64,000 nucleotides of DNA. Source: Henckelia pumila. Taxonomy: Eukaryota > Streptophyta > Magnoliopsida > Lamiales > Gesneriaceae. The position numbers and the translations under genes are program-made. The DNA lies in contig NW_027331842.1 of the NCBI RefSeq assembly GCF_033568475.1, forward strand, positions 372,001-436,000, written 5' to 3'. The notes under the pieces were generated by a model, which saw only the letters and a list, made by a program, of their open reading frames with translations, did not search any database and was not told where the DNA came from. Of the stretch, positions 1-10,280 are shown in pieces; positions within the stretch are counted from its first letter, which is position 1, and each line of letters begins with the position of its first letter.

Positions 1-790
1 TATAATTAATTTATTTTTTAAAAAAATTATTACTTTATCTTCTTATCATTATTTTATCAAATCACTTCGTGTTTTCAACTTCTTCATTAAGCATGATTCA
101 TAAATAAAGATTTAAATATCTAAAAATACCAAAATATTGGACCAAATGATAAGTTCAGGAATGTTATTTTTTTGATTTAAAATTATATAAGCATGTTATT
201 TTTTATTATTTATTACAAATTGTGCAATGCATATTCTCGAAAAATTTAAATTTTGGTTCAATAATATATAGTCCTTAATCGAAAAAATAATATGTTTGAA
301 CTTATCAGTTTAGTTCATATTTTGGTACTTGAAATTATTTAAATACTTGTTTATGAATGCATGTTTAATGAAAAGAGTTGGAAATACGAAGTGAATTTAT
401 TAAAATAATGATAACAAGATAAAGTAATAATATCTTTAGAAAATAATTAATTAATGATAATACATTTAAAATAAAAATTAATAAAACAAAAAATATTTTC
501 TAAATATTTATAATTGTATTTTATTAAAAATTGTGTATTATGGGTTGAATAGATTTAAAAATTATTTTTACATCAAATATGCATTTTTAATATTTCACAA
601 AGGTATTTGGTGCAAAAAATATCAAAATCTTTGCTCAGTCGCATGAAGGGCGCGTGCGCAACAATCACTCATCTGAAAGGGCGAGTGTGCTAATTTTTTA
701 AAAGGTTAGGGTTGAAGATACCTATTAAAATTTCACAGGAAATAAATGTGTATTTTTAATATTTCACAGGAGTGGTTGGTGCAAATAACT
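1..790. mobile_element. Right part of a large fold-back DNA element (copy A), cut by the window start
   Basis: This AT-rich stretch matches, over nearly its whole length, the complete element at 27050-28478. The shared right end runs from a GGGCGCG-rich block near 645-690 to the terminal GGTGCAAATAACT at 778-790. The first 170 bases also match the left arm of that other copy (around 27480-27640), so this copy is also a near-palindrome whose left end lies outside the window. No transposase reading frame is seen. It is probably a non-autonomous DNA transposon. The superfamily is not clear, because the target duplication cannot be read here. Confidence 0.6.
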
Positions 791-861
791 CATTACTAAA
801 ATATTTATATCATCGTATCTTGTGTGTCAATTATATTATAACTTTAGCATATTTTAATTTA

Positions 862-1073
862 GAGCCCGTTTGGATTTCATAGTTTTTTTTTCATAAAAAG
901 TGCTTTTTTAAGCCCTAATTTTGAGATTTTAAAAAGCTCTAAATTTGACTTAAAAAAATAATTTTTTAAGCATTTAAATGATTATACAAACATCTTATAA
1001 ACTAAAAAAACAATTTTTTTAAAAAAATAGTGCTTTTCTAATCTGGCTTTTGATACCGAACCAGCCTTAAATC
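862..1073. mobile_element. Possible small MITE upstream of RSZ22
   Basis: The ends are imperfect inverted repeats: AGCCCGTTTGGAT on the left, and on the right the complement of a GGCTGGTTCGGTAT-like sequence. The interior is T-rich, then A-rich, with short matching arms containing AGTGCTTTT. The form is typical of plant MITEs in the hAT or PIF groups. The target duplication is not resolved, so the call is tentative. Confidence 0.35.
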
Positions 1074-1391
1074 CCAAACTGGATATGAATGAAGTTTTAG
1101 TAAAATAAATTTAGTTAAACAGATTAAAATAAATGCATCACCATGGACATATTTTTCATTTAAAAAGAAGTTTCTGGAGTGTAAAAAGATAAATTGATAA
1201 AAATAGATCCGTTTATCCACCCACGTGGGCCTTGTTTTATAGATTTGTGGAGGCCCAAAGAAATTAGGTTTGTCCAGAATAATAGTAGGGCTAAAATGGT
1301 CATTCTACGTGACTACTAAGCCATTTTCGCTGCCCCTTTTCCCGTCTCTCTTTAAACCCACTGGATACGCTAACTCACCGGTCTCGCCTGC

Positions 1392-1419
1392 TAGGGTTAC
1401 CTCAAATTCGATTAGGGTT
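1392..1419 (+). promoter_or_regulatory. Two telo-box-like TAGGGTT motifs in the RSZ22 leader
   Basis: TAGGGTT occurs at 1392-1398 and again at 1413-1419, in the promoter-proximal or 5'UTR part of RSZ22. Telo-box or AAACCCTA motifs are known near the start of plant genes for ribosome and RNA-processing functions. Their role here is inferred. Confidence 0.4.
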
Positions 1420-1766
1420 CCAGGTTCTTCTCTACTCCTTTTCTCTCGTGAAAATCATTTACAGTTTTGGATAGTTGTCGTCTCAGACTGTCTTCTCCTA
1501 GGTTAGGATTGTTCAACAAGGAATTCTTGCGATTTTTTTCACTTTTTTTTCGATTTTGATAAATTTTTACCCGGTTGTCTTCGGATGTTTGCTTATTTAT
1601 TTATTTTTTGAACAAGTCACCTTTTCAATTGCACAAATCAGAGAGCGTGTCTTGGTATATGTCATCAATGGTTTTATTTTTTTCCCCTAAAGTTATGTTT
1701 GATGCTTCAGATTGTTTTTTTTATCATCATATGTATTTTTTTGTTGAACAGGAACTTTGATCCAAG

Positions 1767-3355
1767 ATGTCGAGGGTTTATGTTGGAAATTTGGACCCGC
1801 GCGTATCTGAGCGTGAACTTGAGGACGAATTTCGTGTTTTTGGAGTTATCAGGAGGTAAAAACGTCGAGTATTTTATTTGCTCTGGCGTCGTTTGTTTTA
1901 CTTGATGTTGTATTTTGCATTCTCAAGTGGTTTTTGGTGGTTAACAGCTTATGATTTCAGTTTCAGAAACTCATAGAATGGTTTTGAATGACGAGTTATA
2001 ATGGTTTTGTATGGTTTGACTAAGCTACAGGTGGCCAGCATGGAGTTCTATTCATGCTCAGACTCAATCATTCACTTGCATACACCTTATCTTCTTTAAG
2101 GAGTGCCTTTATGTATATTTGTTGTAACTGGAAAAACTTATTGTGTTCATATGTATTTGAATTTTTTGTGCAGTGTGTGGGTTGCAAGGAGGCCTCCTGG
2201 CTATGCTTTCGTTGATTTTGACGATCGAAGGGATGCTCAAGATGCCATTAGGGAGATTGATGGTGAGATTTTCTTAGTTATCTCCTCAAAAGTTGAGGAC
2301 TTTCTCAGGTCTACTTTTTCCAAGTTTCTAGCTGGTTCTTTTTCTGATATGGGCATATGGCAATTATATCCTTGTTCCCGAATAGGTAAAAATGGTTGGA
2401 GAGTTGAGCTTTCACACAACTCAAAAGGTGGTGGAGGAGGTGGTGGTGGCCGTGGTGGGGGTCGTGGTCGTTCCGGATCTGATTTGAAATGCTATGAATG
2501 TGGCGAGCCTGGCCATTTTGCCCGTGAGTGCAGGGTGCAAGGAGGTTCTGGAAGGCGTAGGAGTCGTAGCCCTCCTAGGTATCGCCGGAGCCCAAGTTAT
2601 GGTAAAAGGTATGATAGGACTATTGAGATGTTTCACTTTAAGACTAAAGTCATTATGGTCGCTCTTAATTTAAACTGTGGTTGCCTGTTTTGGTGGTCAG
2701 GAGTTACAGTCCCCGTGGTCGCACTTCTCGACGCCGCAGCTTGTCTCCCAGGGGTCGCAGCCTCAGCAAGTCTCCATATCGTGGACGAGACGAGGTGCCA
2801 TATGCCAACGGGTGAGATCCTAAGTGTTTCCTGCCGCGTCTTTTAAGTTTTGTGGAGAATTTACGGATACAAGTGCAATGATAAGTTATCAAGTAAAAAC
2901 TCGAGGGCGAGGAGAAAAGAAAACATTGCTGTTTGTTGTTCTAACATAGTTTACAGTTATCATCCAAATTTTTTGTTAAATTACGCGCCTTTTAGCTCGA
3001 ATTAAATTTCAATTGTTGAGATTATATGCACATGTTTGTTAGCATGCACACACTTTAGGCCCCCTGGCAATTCTTTTAGGGAGATGTTTGCCATGTACTC
3101 TCACTTGCAAAAGCTCGCTGTTTATGTTAAGAAGTTCTCACGATGTTTCTGTTTTTTGCATTTTGAGACACAAATGAAATGTATATTATGTATGACATGC
3201 CCTAATGGTATCTTTGTGAACTTCAGGATTTTTTTAGAAAATTATTGACTTTTGTTGTCAAATTATTTAGATATTTACTAATTTGGGTTTGATCGGTATA
3301 TGATTTATGCAGAAATGGCATCAGGGAGAGGCGCAGGAGCAGGAGCCGGAGTTGA
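1767..3355 (+). CDS. RSZ22: Serine/arginine-rich splicing factor with one zinc knuckle (RSZ22)
   Basis: Nuclear SR protein that binds pre-mRNA and helps choose splice sites. Coding exons: 1767-1855, 2174-2262, 2386-2608, 2701-2811, 3313-3355, giving 184 residues; Arabidopsis RSZ22 has about 200. The protein starts MSRVYVGNLDPRV (RNP2 of the RRM) and has RNP1 in GYAFVDFDD. A glycine-rich hinge follows, then a CCHC zinc knuckle (CYECGEPGHFAREC) and an RS/RG-rich tail ending RRRSRSRS. All junctions are GT-AG and keep phase. The 5'UTR seems to hold an intron at about 1502-1751, ending 15 bases before the start codon. A competing donor lies 7 bases upstream of the exon 3 donor (2602 against 2609). 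The 3'UTR probably runs a few hundred bases past the stop. Identification is very secure; RSZ22 against its close paralogue RSZ22a cannot be separated. Confidence 0.95.
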
Positions 3356-5098
3356 ACTTGGATTAGTGAATAATACTTATATGTTTACGCAGGAGAATAT
3401 CCATTGTGTGTTTAGGACTTGGACTTAGTAAGGCCTGTGTAAGTGGGGAGACGCCTACTCTTGGATTTGGTTGATTGTCTTTACTACTTCAGTAGTAAGT
3501 TTGTCACTTTATCCGTTGTTGCCATCTTTCTTACGAGCTTTAACTTTGGACCATGCTCAATCATCTTTTTAGCTCATGGATCAATATCTGTAGCTGATTT
3601 ACTATTAGAACTTCTCATAGATCTTGCTAAAAATCTATGTTTGTTTTTGTCATCGAGGTGTTTACGTGCATCTGCCCCTTTCTTGTGGTTTCGACCTTCA
3701 CTGCACTGCTGTGGGATCTTCAATTCAAAATATTGTTTATCCCAGCTTGCTACTTTCTAGATGCTTCTTTTGATTGCATGTCTGCGGCTGTGATGATTCT
3801 CTCCTCAAATAATTATCGTATTTGATTAGATTTAAGGATGAAGAACGGCTTCACACGCATCTCGAAGGTAATTAATTTATTAAATGAAAGTTGTGTTCGA
3901 CTTTCTGCATTAGCTATTCCTTGGCTTTTCCTATTTAAGCGGGGGGCTGTGGCTTTCCAGCGCGAATATCTACTTTAAAGGGTTTGTCTTTTGAATTTGT
4001 GCCACAAACTTTGGACCTCATCAATTGCAGTCAGTTGCTAAGAAGTGACAATAATCTGACCGTTCTTCTTTTACCCTTGGAAATTTTCTATCGAAACAAT
4101 GAAGTTGGGTCTGAAGTTCGCATCAATTTGGATATCACTTTTTCCCGAGTTAATATGAAAAAGCTATCCATTCTAGCATTCCCATCGGTCCTGCCTTGTC
4201 TTGAAGTCTGGCTGCGTAGGTGAGAATGACACTATAGATCCTTCATGCCCGTCGAAAGTGGGCACGGAAGCTGAGCAGGAAGTCTTATCTACTATGCATT
4301 TTGTTTATTGGTTACATTCCTTCTTTGTTTTCCCTTTAATTTCTGCTGATAATGTGGTTTGTTGGTATAAAGTGCTGGACGAAGCATTGAATGGAGAATT
4401 GTACGCATTATATATACTAACAACGCATGTGCACAAAATATATTTTTATAAATTTGAATTTATTTATAATTTTTTTCTTTCTTTAGGGTAATGGGATAGT
4501 GTTAATTAAATTTGGTTCAAGAAAATGTGGAAAAAATTAGTGGGAAAAGTTTAGTTGAAGTAAAGGTGGACATGTACGGTGAAAAAGTCTACATAACCAA
4601 AGTGATAAAGTTTGGTGGTAACGAAAAAATGGTAGAATTGGAAGGTAATTTTTGGTGTTTCTGTCATTTCACAGTTATTATAAGTCACTCAACTTTTATA
4701 ATATAAAATATATAATATATACTAGCCACATGACACATCAAAAAACAGTTGTCGCTGAATTTTGATAAAACAAAATATATAATATAAACTAGCTACTAAT
4801 GTACACGCAACTGCGGCGGGTGGACTGAAATGCATGTCTTAAACACACTAATTTTTACAATCAATCTTGGTGTATTGGGATAAAAATGAAAGCAAAACTC
4901 CACTAACTGTTAAATGAATGAGGTTTTATGTGAATTAGAATGGAGTAGTGGAGTGGGTAAAAGAGGATTGCTTGGGGAAATAAGTAATACAATGATTGGG
5001 GTTTATTTTGAAGATTGTGGAACAACCAAGTGCTCTGTGAATACAGTTCACCAATCAAATCGAAGCTCCGATTGCTAGTAAAAATAAAAGAGGAATAC
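3356..5098. other. RSZ22 3' flank and intergenic DNA
   Basis: The first 300-500 bases are probably RSZ22 3'UTR. The rest is T-rich, with short open frames but no recognisable domain or splice structure. One frame (4512-4706) looks loosely like a metal-binding fold but lacks the CxxC motif, so it is not called. Confidence 0.5.
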
Positions 5099-5206
5099 CT
5101 TCATTAAATTTGAAGGAGAAAAAGTTAAATAACCTCCATGACCATTGAGTACGAAGTCTCTGCCTCTGAGAATGATTTCTTCTAGAGTTTTGTCAGTTTT
5201 CTCCAT
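5099..5206 (-). other. Orphan exon-like open stretch
   Basis: On the minus strand an ATG at 5206 opens 36 codons beginning MEKTDKTLEEIILRGRDF. They end exactly at a good donor (AAG|GTATTC at 5098-5097). Composition is amino-acid-like rather than AT noise, and the stretch is well above the AT level of its surroundings. No convincing second exon was found downstream, and the family is not recognised. It may be the first exon of a small unrecognised gene or a stranded gene fragment. Confidence 0.25.
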
Positions 5207-5574
5207 AGATTTACTTACACGCTAAATTAAATTCGTTGAAGCCAAATAAAAGCATAAAGAGGTTTTCAACCGAACAATTTAGGAGAAGTTAAAAAAATAG
5301 AAAAAGGGAAGTTATTTTATTAACACGTTTATATCCAGTCAAAAACAATTTATTGTCATATCAAATGTACGAAGAGTTCATTCTTAATAAAATAGAATAT
5401 ATATATATATATATAAAAGACTTTTCAGTTGACCAACAATATTTTTTCACCTCGTTTTCGACCACTAAAATTCGGTACCGAGTTTTAGTTGTTTTTTTTT
5501 TCGCATAATTAAAACACGGTATCGGGTTTTAGTGGTCGGAGACGAGTTGGGTATCATTGGTTGGACAACTGAAA

Positions 5575-5604
<30 letters not shown>

Positions 5605-5605
<1 letters not shown>

Positions 5606-5776
5606 GAGTTTTACTATGATGCTCACCTATCATGCCCACCACCATGCCCACCAACGATGTGACACTATTTTATTGGATGTGATAAAAATATGATAAATTG
5701 TAGGTCCAATAGAATAGCGTCACATCGTTGGTGGACATAATTGGTGAGCATGATAGATGAGCAGCATAGTAAAACT
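5605..5776. mobile_element. Palindromic MITE, subfamily I, in a (TA)n tract (copy 1)
   Basis: Nearly the whole 172-bp element is an inverted repeat. The left end AGAGTTTTACTATGATGCTC pairs with the right end (complement AGAGTTTTACTATGCTGCTC), with arms of about 73 bp around a short AT loop. GCCCACC-like motifs repeat inside each arm. Both ends lie directly against TATATA DNA, so a TA target duplication is likely but cannot be delimited. Other copies: 21822-21982 and 24623-24782. No reading frame is present. Confidence 0.8.
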
Positions 5777-5781
5777 CTATA

Positions 5782-6611
5782 TGTGACGCCCGGGGCTGAG
5801 GAGGCAGGGAGTGATCGTCGGTGCCAAGAGGTTGCACGGACAATGAGCGGCTCCTGGTATGCTTCTAGGCGGAGGGAGACATGAATGAACCGATCCCGTG
5901 CCGGAATGAGAGGGGATTCTGAGACTGTGTAGGTATGAGACTACATAGTTGAAGAGGGCTTAAAAGATTTCATATATACTGCTCATATCAAGAAGGTGCA
6001 TCTTCTTTTCGTGAGCTCATCATATAAGAACTCCAAAGTTAAGCGTGCTTGACTTGGGACAATTTTAGGATGGGTGACCTTCTGGAAAGTTTCTCAGGGT
6101 GCGTGTGAGTGAGAACATAAGCACGCTGAAAAGACCCGTCTTGATATAGTGGGTCGTTACAAATGGTATCAAAGCCGACCTCTCTTAGTACGGTATGGTT
6201 CGGGAACGAACCAAGCGGAAGCTGGTGGGCATGTGACGCCCGGGGCTGAGGAGGCAGGGAGTGATCGCCGGTGCCAAGAGGTTGCACGGACAATGAGCGG
6301 CTCCTGGTAGGCTTCTAGGCGGAGGGAGACATGAATGAACCGATCCCGTGCCGGAATGAGAGGGGATTCTGAGACTGTGTAGGTATGGGACTACATAGTT
6401 GAGGAGGGCTTAAAAGATTTCATATGTACTGCTCATATTAAGAAGGTGCATCTTTTTTTCGTGAGCTCATCATATAAGAACTCCAAAGTTAAGCGTGCTT
6501 GACTTGGGGCAATTTTAGGATGGGTGACCTTCTGGGAAGTTTCTCAGGGTGCGTGTGAGTGGGGATATAAGCACGCTGAAAAGACCCATCTTGATATAGT
6601 GGGTCGTTACA
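5782..6611 (+). mobile_element. Cassandra-type TRIM (LTR element in miniature with 5S rRNA-like promoter)
   Basis: A fossil-class non-autonomous LTR element that looks structurally whole. The two LTRs are 5782-6161 and 6232-6611, 380 bp each, starting TGTGACGCCC and ending TCGTTACA, with a 70-bp interior. The interior opens with a primer site TGGTATCAAAGCC (6164-6176, initiator tRNA-Met type) and ends with a purine-rich tract before the second LTR. Each LTR holds a 5S rRNA-like region with A box (about 6034-6049) and C box (6067-6079), the hallmark of Cassandra. A perfect 5-bp target duplication CTATA lies at 5777-5781 and 6612-6616. The LTRs differ at about 13 of 380 positions, mostly transitions, which points to insertion in the last few million years. 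It encodes no protein. Confidence 0.93.
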
Positions 6612-6612
6612 C

Positions 6613-6647
<35 letters not shown>

Positions 6648-6651
<4 letters not shown>

Positions 6652-6804
6652 TTCTTTTATGGTGCCCAACTCATATGCCCAACTCCATGCCCACCATGTA
6701 CAATATGTGAGTTGACCAACACAATTGATGAGTTGACTTATCACATATTGTACATGGTGGGCATGGAGTTGGGTATATAGAGTTGGGCACAATAAAAGAA
6801 CTCT
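6648..6804. mobile_element. Palindromic MITE, subfamily II, in a (TA)n tract (copy 1)
   Basis: 157-bp inverted repeat. The left end AGAGTTCTTTTATGGTGCCC pairs with the right end (complement AGAGTTCTTTTATTGTGCCC). The arms include CATGCCCACCATGTACAATA. It is bounded on both sides by (TA)n. The related copy is 21990-22109. Its ends resemble subfamily I (AGAGTT), but the arm sequence differs. Confidence 0.8.
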
Positions 6805-6889
6805 ATATATATATATATATTTGTCAGATAACCACTTTTGAGTAATATCTGACAAATAGACATCCGATCCAACTTGCTCGTATGACTTA

Positions 6890-7363
6890 GAGAGTGTTTG
6901 CAAAAGATTATGATTTTATAGAAGTGATGAAACTTATATATTATAAAAAAATTAAGAAAAATCAAAAGTTAGTAGTGTTTGAAAACAAATGTGAAAATCT
7001 AAAAATCCAAGTTGTGTAGTGTTTGATAAATAAGTGATTTAAATGATTTTAATATTGATCTTTTTATTAGAATCATTTTTGGAAAATCATAATCACCATA
7101 TAACTAATTTTTGGATTTCAATTATATTAAGCATTTGCTAACACATAATTTGGGCTTAATTTAGTGTTTTGGAAAGCTTTTAAGAAGCACTTATAAGTTT
7201 TTCCTTAACAAAATTTTAAAACTTTTCGTTAACAAAATTTTTAAGAAAAAGCTGATAAATGCTTTCTAGAAGCTCTCCCAAACACCACCTAAGAAACATA
7301 CAAAATTCATTTTTTAAAATCAAAATCTAACAATTACGTTTTTTTTAGTGATTGCAAACACCC
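6890..7363. mobile_element. MITE with GAGTGTTTGCAA ends, carrying a second MITE
   Basis: The left end GAGAGTGTTTGCAAAAG and the right end (complement GGGTGTTTGCAATCAC) are inverted. A possible 5-bp duplication ACTTA flanks the element at 6885-6889 and 7364-7368. The interior is AT-rich, without a reading frame, and is interrupted by the separate MITE at 7164-7285. Confidence 0.55.
7164..7285. mobile_element. Nested small MITE with GTGTTTGGGA-type ends
   Basis: 122-bp imperfect inverted repeat. The left arm GTGTTTTGGAAAGCTTTTAA pairs with the right arm, whose complement is GTGTTTGGGAGAGCTTCTAG. A related arm, with TTCGTTAACGAAAAAGCTG and CTCCCAAACACCACC, occurs at about 61215-61265, so the family is dispersed in this genome. 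No coding content. Confidence 0.5.
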
Positions 7364-7665
7364 ACTTAATCAAGCTCCGTACATGTGTGTTAATACATAA
7401 GTGTTTCGTGTGTTAAGTTTCTCGCATTACATCTACCGATTCAGTTACGAATCAAGTGGTAAATGAATGAGATATATATGAGGTAAACATGAAACCACGC
7501 TGGCTATTTTGGCTTTTATATTTGAATGTCATGCTATAAAAAAATCACCTTCTATATAAAAAAAAATACAACGGTTTTAAAACTCGACCAACTCGTGAAT
7601 AGAAACTCTAAAATCCCCATCAATAATAACATGTATAAAAGCCCAGCTTCTTGAATGCGCGATTC

Positions 7666-10280
7666 TCATTTTTTATGCATTTCCAAGTCTGCCGTCAACT
7701 TAGGCAACTTGTTTCTCTTCTTCTGCTGATATTTTGAATAAGAATACCAAACACCACCGGCGGTGTTGATCACAAGCCCGGTGACATTTAAAGCATGTAC
7801 TTGTACTCCGCCTAGCAAGACAAAGCCGAGCGTCTGACCAAAACCAAAACGAAAACGAAAACGAAAACGAAAGTAACTTCATAAATCGGATTGAATGGAT
7901 ACAAGGAAAAAAGAGACCATTAATCGTCGCCAACTTACTGTCGAGCCAACACCTTTGAGGACGCCAACAATGGTAGTCGTTAAAGCAGAGTTGACAATGG
8001 TACACAAGAACATGGTGTAATTCAGAACTATTCCCATCACCAGGGAAAGAAGAAGAATGACAAAAAATGCGAGTGAAGTGCTCTGTATTCACGGCAAAAA
8101 TTATGTCTCCTCGTTAAATAATTTTGGTATTAGAAAACAACAGGAAAGTATCACTCCATCTGCAGTCGAGTATAAAAAATAGACTCAAGTGGAAGAAGAT
8201 GTCCTACACAAGATGCTAGCAAAAACACGTCCACAGTGTAAACAATATTTTAAGTGAGGGTCAACGATTCAAGAATCTCCACGTGTTTAACATAGAATAT
8301 GAACAACTGGGAGTCTGGGATGAATGAAACCGAAGGAAGAAACTGACATGACAAATTTATTTATTTCCAAACTAAGAACCCACTCAGGACCTGCTAAAGA
8401 AAACTTTATTCACTCCCAATCCCGTCATTTTTCTCCGTTTAAGTTTCATTGTCGTCGATACAATATCAAGCTATTCCATTACATTCACTTGTGGATCTCC
8501 ATATGTTGGATTAAATACCAAGAGAACTAATCTCAATAACAAGATTTTAGAGCTTCAAGATTTTACAGCTTCAAGAACATGTTCGACGTGATACAATGCA
8601 GCCGAATGATGACCAAAAAACCAGACGTGCGAGAGAGGTGATATTAAAGTTTTGATGACACCAAGTTAATTTATATTGATATTTCGTGATTGTCTGTAAT
8701 TTATTTGAAACAAATTACATCTGCCTTATCACTAAAATTCTCTTGTTTTTAAAGTATTTAGCATTATTGTCTGTAGCCTTTATGCATCAGAAACCACAAA
8801 AGATTTCTAAAGATGAATCTATAAATGTATGAATATGAATCGAGATCCTGACCTTGGAAAAAAGTATGGACATGGAATTCGGAAATTCTCCGGTAGTTAC
8901 GATGAGGAATAGCAGAAAAGGTAACGATAAAACGCTGTTATAAAACATGATTTCAACTGAAGAAAGCCCATCCTCTGCACCTGATCTCTCCACTAATACA
9001 AGGTACATGGTCTGTATATATGTATGGCAAAAAAAATACGTGTTATGCAAGTAACTAGAAATATGATCAAACACTGAGAAAGATACAACGGCAATGCCTA
9101 CAAAATCTAAATGAACAAAGCCAGTTAATTCTACGCTAATCTTTGGGATTTAGAAGGGCGAAAAGCACCTGAAAAAAAACGGAAGTAAGTGCCATTGAAT
9201 ATCCGAAAAGATCAAAAGAAAAATCACCAAGTGCTGCTATAAGAACTCCAGCAGCAGTTAGAAGAACAGACAGAGTAACCTGAAATTTATTGGGAACAAA
9301 CAGTGTATTAGAGAAACTTCTTGAAAACTCAGATGCGAGATTTTATCTATGCTGAAAAAAGTATGAAATTAAAACATTAGTAATAAGAAAGGTAAAGACG
9401 ACATTTTCATATCTGACCATCACTTTTGTGCAAATACTAAAGGCGGACTCCAAAAATTATTTTCTTCCTCTGAACTGAAGTCCTATGTAGGAATCTACAA
9501 GCTTACACAAATGCCATTTTATCGGTACACATGAATTTGAAATTTAACAGAGATGCAATCGACATATGCCCTATGTAATGAGACTACAAGCTTACACAAA
9601 GGCCGTTTATTCGTACAAACAATTTGAAATTCAACAGAGCAGTAATCAACAGAACATGTGGAGCCAACGTCCAGCAATCATCACCGCACAAATAACACCA
9701 TATTTGATGATTGAATAATATGATCATAAAAGGCATTAAATTGGTTCTTTTTATCTTTTTTTTAAAAGGCATAAAACAGCATATTGCAAAGGCTCTGACA
9801 ACAAAACTTCAACAGTATATTAAACCTGAGTTGAAGGTCTCCCCTTTCCTGTAAAGAATCCAGCTACAAGTACAGCAAGTGGTGTTAATCTTTTGATGGC
9901 AATGTACATTGGAATATTTACTCCTTTCAAGCTTGCTAAAGCGAAGGCCACATTAGCATTGTAGAACAAGGAAACTGGAACAAGTTTTTTTGCCGTTTCT
10001 ACATTCAATTCTTTGGCATTTGTATATCCCATAACTCTACTAATCCGTATGAGCAAAGCTGTCATCAATTGCTACAGCACCTCAAATCAATATAAAGAAA
10101 TGCTGAGTAAAGAACCACAAAAGAAAACAAGGTTAGAAGTAAAAATTGCATTCGCGTACACGATTTATGTGTACCTGGAGTGTAAGAAGAGTCATTGAAT
10201 GTGCATACTGCATAAGCACTGCTTTATTGATGAAAACCATAGCCATGGAGGCAATTCCATATGACACGGCAGCAAACAAA
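7666..10280 (-). CDS. UTR7: UDP-sugar transporter, NST/TPT (drug/metabolite) family, UTR7-like; first exon not resolved
   Basis: Multi-pass Golgi/ER-type carrier expected to exchange cytosolic UDP-sugars for UMP. Six coding exons read from high to low: 10175-10280, 9826-10071, 9169-9279, 8853-9011, 7939-8082, 7666-7833, all GT-AG with consistent phase and about 310 residues. Diagnostic stretches: YGIASMAMVFINKAVLMQY, SLFYNANVAFALASLKGVN, LVERSGAEDGLSSVEIMFYN and LCTIVNSALTTTIVGVLKG, ending in a lysine-rich cytosolic tail (KYQQKKRNK...MHKK). These match Arabidopsis UTR7 (At4g31600, about 323 residues) as I remember it. The first exon, about 10-20 residues ending in phase 2, must lie between 10290 and about 11550 but could not be identified. 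The UDP-Gal/UDP-Glc specificity is carried over from the family name and is not visible here. Confidence 0.85.

Noticed and set aside
4512-4706. Short frame with VEVKVDMYGEKVYITK resembling a metal-binding (HMA) fold
   Set aside because: The CxxC metal motif is missing and the frame ends in AT-rich DNA; the similarity is probably chance.
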